From contig CM046841.1 in the NCBI GenBank assembly GCA_025618425.1, positions 8,989,654 to 9,053,653 of the forward strand: DNA of 64,000 nucleotides, written 5' to 3'. Position 1 is the stretch's first letter; every line of letters starts with the position of its first letter. The position numbers and the translations under genes are program-made. Origin of the DNA: Heliocidaris tuberculata (Eukaryota; Echinodermata; Echinoidea; Camarodonta; Echinometridae). The notes beneath the pieces were generated by a model, which had not been told where the DNA came from, made no database searches, and saw nothing but the letters and a program-made list of their open reading frames with translations. This document shows positions 30,664 to 64,000 of the stretch, in pieces.

Positions 30664-31160
30664 CGACTATTGACATAAGCTACGTTCATACGGAACTTGT
30701 AGTTTCGAAACTTTAAGTTAACAAAACAACGGCTCACTAACAACGACGAGGGTTCACACGGGCCCGAAACAACGACGCTCGTTGTTCTGAAACTACAAGT
30801 TGAGCGTTAGTCATTTTAACATGAGCAGAGTGTCCATCGTTAAAAACGAGATTGCTAAACTTAAAGTTTATTCTGTCCACACGGTCCGTAACTACAAGGA
30901 GGACCACCCGCTGTTCGTGGTTTCGTCGTTAACCGCAAGCTCGCTTGTGGTTCTGGAACTACAAGTAAACTTGAAGTTTCAAAACTACGAGTCCGTTCTG
31001 GAACTACAAGTAAACTTGAAGTTTCAAAACTACGAGTCCGTTCTGGAACTACAAGTAAACTTGAAGTTTCAAAACTACGAGTCCGTTCATAACTTAAAGT
31101 TTTGAAACTATAAGCGAAACTTAAAGTTTAGCTCCCTTCGTGTGAACGTGACTATAGTCA
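30664..31160. mobile_element. foldback element with internal 45-bp tandem repeat
   Basis: Left end CTATTGACATAAGC...ACGTTCATACGG and right end GTGTGAACGTGACTATAGTC are roughly inverted. The motif GAAACTT(T)AAGTT/AACTTGTAGTTTC recurs in both orientations. Contains the 45-bp array at 30953-31090. Confidence 0.75.
30953..31090 (+). repeat. 45-bp tandem repeat, three units
   Basis: Three near-identical units each with GGAACTACAAGTAAACTTG and AAGTTTCAAAACTACGAGTC. The encoded 15-residue repeat is not taken as a protein. Confidence 0.93.
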
Positions 31161-32021
31161 TCAAGGACATGTGTATAGAGTAGAAGAGCGGTAAAGAAAT
31201 TAAAAAAAAAAAGATACAGATTTCTTTAAAATTCATTGATGTAAGTTTACTTAAAAATCTGTTAAACATGATTATGAAATCTTTCCCTTGCCTATTTCAT
31301 GTGGAGGAAACAGCGTTGAAAAGATTTCTCCCTCACCAATCTAACTCACTATTTTTGAGCTTATGATTTGATCGGAAAAGACATACGTGTGAAGGTGATC
31401 ATCTTTTTGTTTATAAACCAATCTTGGCGTTCCCAATACAATCTTGCTTCTATTGCTTCTATTTTCTGAAATATTTTCTGTACTTATTACTGTATTTATT
31501 ATATTGTACAATTATCTTCTTTCTTTTTTTTCAAAAGAGCAAGTCCATATTTCTCAATTTCTTATGAATCGCTAATAAGCCACTTCGTAATTATAATTTG
31601 TGTATGTGCAGATAAAGCTCATTTGCACCGAGTACAATCTTGACCTCTATACGCTGTCATTTTGTACGCACCACGTAGTGATTTACTTGTTAAACAAGTA
31701 GGGCGTTCACCACATCAAATGCGGGTGCGCGTACAAATTGGGGTCATTTCAGGAAATTCAGGGTTATTTCTACGTGGTTTGAATGAACGAGGGTATGAAC
31801 CCGAACTGATGAAATGCTTACGTACGATGAATTCTAAATTCATCAAACAAATTCCCACGTCAGAATTTCGCATTGAGCGATCTTTTATAACGTAAAGGTT
31901 GCCAACAATACTAAAATTATTTCTTAAAATCAATGTTCAACCATCGACCCGATAAAGATTACCAATCTAACCTGTCTAAAAACCTCTCTTAAGAAAACAC
32001 CGCCAAACCGACTCTAATCCA

Positions 32022-32170
32022 GGACCCCGTTTAATAAAACTTGTTATCAATAATAAGTTACAATAACTGTTATAAGCTACTGAAATCCTTGAATCTGATT
32101 GGATGAGAAAAAAATTGTCATATAAATGGGGCAGTTATTACTGATAACAAGTTTTATGAAATAGGACCCT
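32022..32170. mobile_element. 150-bp MITE, copy 1
   Basis: Inverted CCCCGTTTAATAAAACTTG / CAAGTTTTATGAAATAGG ends. The internal block AAATCCTTGAATCTGAT is shared with 54852-55003. Confidence 0.88.
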
Positions 32171-34742
32171 GATCGACTCTAAACTATTGGCCATTCGGGG
32201 TAAAAAAAATTTTTAAATTTTATTCGGTCTGCTGTCGGTGTCGTTGGTATATGACTTGGGGTAGTCAGTGAACTATGCTCAAAAGTTGTATTTGAAATAT
32301 ATGTAATACGATTAAATATCAATCTGAAGTGTAGACCGAGTGGTAGATTCTTTGCATTTTAACCCCCAAATCGCAATTTCTTATGCATTTTACCCAGGAA
32401 AATTTGCAATATTATTGACCACTGCCATCGAGCCGGTGAGGAGATCCGAATTTTAAGCTTTGATAAACGGTTCTCTATTCACTTCCTTCTCAAATGGAGC
32501 TCAACATGAGCGGAAAATCTTAAGAAATAATCAAGGAATTCAGCTTGGCAACCGAAAGTTAATATATTCCTCTCAAATGTGCAACCTTTGCTCATGCTAA
32601 TGGTTGCAATATACAAGAGGCTGATGAAAATTTACTTGATAGCGAGCGAAGCAACGAGAATTACATAAAATTTCGCATTTCAAACCTAAAAAACCCCCTG
32701 TATTTCTAATACATTTACCCTGCGGATTGGGGGCTTATAATCTTTAATAGTCGTAATTTTCTTCATTTTTTCCTCTTTTCTTTCTCTCTTTTCCGTTTGT
32801 GCGCCCCCTCCAAGTGCCCCCGGTCCCAGGGCACGTGCCCTCACAGCCCCCACAACTGGAAGTACATGTAATAATAAACTATACCAAGTAGTATATACTT
32901 TTAAAAAGACATTGTGGAGAATTTCGGTATCCCCTAATTATTTTAACTCCTTCAGAAAATACAGAAATTCAACAGGCTAGACAATTTTTAAAGACAATAA
33001 AGTAATTTTGATTGAATCTTTCCAATATGTTTTGTAGTTAGTTTTGTGTGATCAATTTCTAGTTTCATTCAAATTTCATATAGCTGGGCTTACATTTAAC
33101 TATATGACTTCGATACGCGGATACGCCTACCTGTCCTGATTTTTTTTCTTTTTAAAAAGCCATTACACACCCGCACAAACAAGTCTCCGCCCATTTTGTT
33201 TTGTTTTTGCGAGGTCACGCATTTTGAAACTTATGCAATTACTGTTGTTGCGCATGCGCTCTTAATGCCGTACTTTTCAGAAACATTATTATATAAACTG
33301 TGTCGCAGTATTATTTTTGAACTTTTGTTCGATGCGTGTTCGCTGCACACCATCTTGATGCAAGTTTCTCTGAGATACTGTATATGTTTCTGCATAAGCT
33401 TCTAAATCAATAGAGTATTCAACCGACTGCTCGATTTTTGTCCAACTGCCTGAAGTAAGTTTATGTGCATTATATGCTTGTGAGCTAGCATCACATTTTT
33501 TGCTAACCACTATTGAACTAATTTCCTACTATAACTTTGTGCAATGAGAGTCTTTTCCAAATATTCAACCCCTCATTTTTAGTGCTCAATTTGTAAATAT
33601 GATACAGTAAAATTAAACGGAAATACGAATGTTTTTATTTTAGTTTTCCTTTTCATCTAAAAGGCAAAAAGTGTCAAAGATTTTTTCTTTTTTAAAAATA
33701 CATAATGTATTGATTTTGAGAGGTTCTTTGATAATAAGGAGTATAGGCCCCATCTCACCATACAAAAATTATAATTTTATTTTGTATTTAAACCAATAGT
33801 AATAAATTGTTTAAAACTTTCTGATATCCTTCATCCATTTTGTACTATAAATAAATACGCTGCAGCCATCAAAGAATACTGCGTGAAGAGTGAGTGTTAT
33901 AACTATTAGACTACTAGAATTACATTCTATATGTTAGTAGAAAAGAACATTACATTCTAACTTTATGTATGACTTTTTGGCAAATGATATAAAAAGTTAG
34001 ATGTCATTACTGAGCATAAATTAGTCTCTTTTAGAAAATGTTAGTCTTTTTTTATATAGCGAGGTAGCAGCTACTTTTTCTCTTCTGCCATATTCTTTTC
34101 TTCTTCTTTTTTTTTTCTATTCATGTATACGTTTTGTTTTCATGTTCTTTTGTAAATAGTGATGTGTTTCAACAAGTTTGTTGTTAATGTCATGATTATT
34201 CATTTGTTAGTTATTTTTCTTTTGGGGTATTATTTAGAAAATGAAAAAGGTGTGGCAACGCTTCAAATATGGCTGTACCTCTGCATGTTATTACGTTATC
34301 CATATATTGTACATGTATTATAATCACATTGCGTTTTAGTTCTGTTATTGTTTACTTATATTTATTCTTATTTCTTTCATAATGATCACACTATGTAATG
34401 CCATGAATCATGCAGAAATACATGTAAATAAATGAATAAATAAATAAATAAATGCATTTAACAAACTAAAATGTTCAAAATTCTTGCTACATGTGTAATG
34501 CCATATACACATTAATTTGTGAATTTCAGGGGGATTTACTCTATTACTTATCATTTTAATGATTCCAAAACCTCGCAGTATACATCAATCAACCTTTCCT
34601 AGTTGCTTCATGACACCTTCTTTTATACAATGTAATCCCATGACCAGAACTCAACTTTTACCTTAAAATCCAATTATATGATTATTACCCTTGATTTATC
34701 ATATTTCGTCAGCAGATATTTCATTAGAACTGGAACGTGACT
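32171..34742. other. SQLE upstream region
   Basis: Mostly AT-rich unassigned DNA with a hAT fragment near 32790-32860, an NRF1-type site at 33251, LINE-like (AAAT)n tail at 34420-34450 and a family A fragment at 34547-34665. The SQLE 5' UTR and promoter should lie here or further upstream. Confidence 0.5.
33251..33264. promoter_or_regulatory. NRF1-type palindrome upstream of SQLE
   Basis: TTGCGCATGCGCT contains the palindrome TGCGCATGCGC, the NRF1 binding consensus common near housekeeping promoters. It lies 1.5 kb upstream of the SQLE start codon. No TSS can be fixed from sequence alone. Confidence 0.3.
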
Positions 34743-62846
<28,104 letters not shown>

Positions 62847-63296
62847 ACTCTCCCTATCGCATATAGCCGATATCAGCCGATATCAACTCCCGATTCCGAT
62901 ATCGGGGACAACGATGTTGGCACATAAAGTTCCGGTTCCAGTCTATAGCTATAGCGAGCATACACTGATAATATTTATTTCCTTGCTTTTTTCGTGCGTG
63001 ATTGTTCTGCTGAAAACACGTTTTGCATCGTCGGCTCAACTGTATAAAAAACACGATTATTTGCTAGATTAGGAACAAAAGGGAGTTTTTGCTAGGCTGA
63101 CCACGTCTTCTAACACATTGTCAATGACGCTCCGGCCGGACCCGGAAGCTCAGTTGCCAGCAATCACATGCCCCAAAATTAGAGCGCCGCATGCGTTCGG
63201 ATTCGGAGAGCTATATGCGATAAGGAGAATTGAATCGCTCTGTGGACTTTGGAATGAGCTGTTCCATCGAGTGAGAGGTGTTGATTATGTTTAAAG

Positions 63297-63545
63297 AGAT
63301 GGTTGGGTTCTAGTAAATGTTAAAAATAATGAGCTTTCTCATTTTCTTTTAAATGTCACTTTGGAAGAATATCATACAAGAAAATGTCCCCTGAAAAGGA
63401 TTGCTCTTCAAATGCCCCGAAATTAGAAATATGACAAGAAGAAGCAGAAACCTTTAGATTAAACATTCATGCCATGTGTGTGCAGTGCATGTGGAATTCA
63501 GCAAAATTTGGTAAATTTCTTATTACTTTCATGATATGAAAAAGT
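63297..63545. mobile_element. family A fragment downstream of SQLE
   Basis: Matches 3690-3960 (GGTTGGGTTCTAG, GAGCTTTCTCATT, CCCCTGAAAAGGATTGCTCTTC). The right part is missing. Confidence 0.75.
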
Positions 63546-63865
63546 CCTTGCTATTCATGATATTGTCATTGTTTATTTTGTCTGGTGCCGGTTTCGTCGT
63601 ATTAAAACGTACCCTACTGAAATTATTTGTTCATAGCCGTCCCAATTATAAGGGTTCTTAAGCTTTCCTTTTCCACGAGTGCAAATTGGCACAATCGCAG
63701 GCGTGCCACACGTGCAAATCGGCACAATAACAAGAACCAATTCACAAAAGGATTTGCACTGTGCATTACAAAAGCTTTGTATAAAAACCCCACCTCCGGT
63801 CTTATTAGGCTACCTGATCATCCCTTAATCTCATGTATATACTAATCTATACGGGGAATTTTGGT

Positions 63866-63871
63866 AATAAA
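63866..63871 (+). terminator. candidate SQLE poly(A) signal
   Basis: AATAAA about 1.0 kb after the stop codon. Nothing ties it to the transcript end except position and strand. Confidence 0.2.
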
Positions 63872-64000
63872 CCTGAAAACTTTGGTAAAACTACCCCTTG
63901 AGAAATGCACTATGGCCCAGGCATTCCATTGGAGTGGCACATAAAGAGTTAATAGGAGCTTCAATAGGCCACAAGTAGATCATAAGTCAAGCCACAAGTC

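Larger units (their letters stand above)
62847..64000 (+). other. SQLE 3' UTR and downstream flank
   Basis: No further exon is recognised. Short tandem AGCCGATATC at 62866-62886 and a family A fragment are the only structures seen. Confidence 0.5.

Noticed and set aside
30800..31105. 101-codon frame with a 15-residue repeat
   Set aside because: Arises from the 45-bp tandem repeat inside a foldback element; no splice or start evidence.

Overview
This is an AT-rich, intron-rich, repeat-dense animal genomic window, most likely from an echinoderm such as a sea urchin (moderate confidence). The reasons are short coding exons with GT-AG borders scattered through long introns, tRNA-derived SINEs, 5'-truncated LINEs, a Penelope-like fragment, and many short non-autonomous DNA transposons and foldback elements. 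No bacterial, organellar or viral gene organisation is visible.

Two host genes can be assembled exon by exon with matching splice phases. On the minus strand, from 11143 down to 1818 and running off the left edge, is the 5' part of an MDC1-like gene (mediator of DNA-damage checkpoint). It has an N-terminal Thr4-Gln motif, an FHA domain split over exons 2-5, acidic linkers, an SDTD motif, and one 507-bp exon with 18 tandem octapeptides of consensus M-A/E-T-Q-A-V/I-D-N. The repeat resembles the protein's own N-terminus (T4-Q-A-I) and the human MDC1 N-terminus, whose ATM-phosphorylated Thr4 is bound by an MDC1 FHA domain. The array therefore looks like a multivalent array of ATM sites and FHA ligands. 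This is the most interesting signal in the window.

On the plus strand, from 34743 to 62846, is an apparently complete squalene epoxidase (SQLE) gene of 10 coding exons and about 515 codons. It starts with a membrane-anchor exon 12 kb upstream of the FAD-binding exon. All nine introns keep frame. The two genes are divergent, with about 23.6 kb between their start codons.

The space between and inside the genes is mostly mobile DNA. 12.0-14.8 kb holds a LINE (Tx1/L1-like) with a hAT MITE nested in its ORF. 15.1-17.3 kb holds hAT-type elements filled with a short G-rich minisatellite. 18.66-20.71 kb holds a broken CR1/Jockey-type LINE. 21.7-33 kb holds hAT and foldback elements. 39.2-42.5 kb holds a tandem duplication split by a 2.6-kb element with repeated GTCACGGACGGACA motifs. 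43.6-44.3 kb holds a satellite-like array. The SQLE introns hold a Penelope-like GIY-YIG fragment, two hAT minisatellite elements and several palindromic MITEs. Several insertions have exact target-site duplications visible in the sequence (8 bp for hAT-like, TTAA for others).
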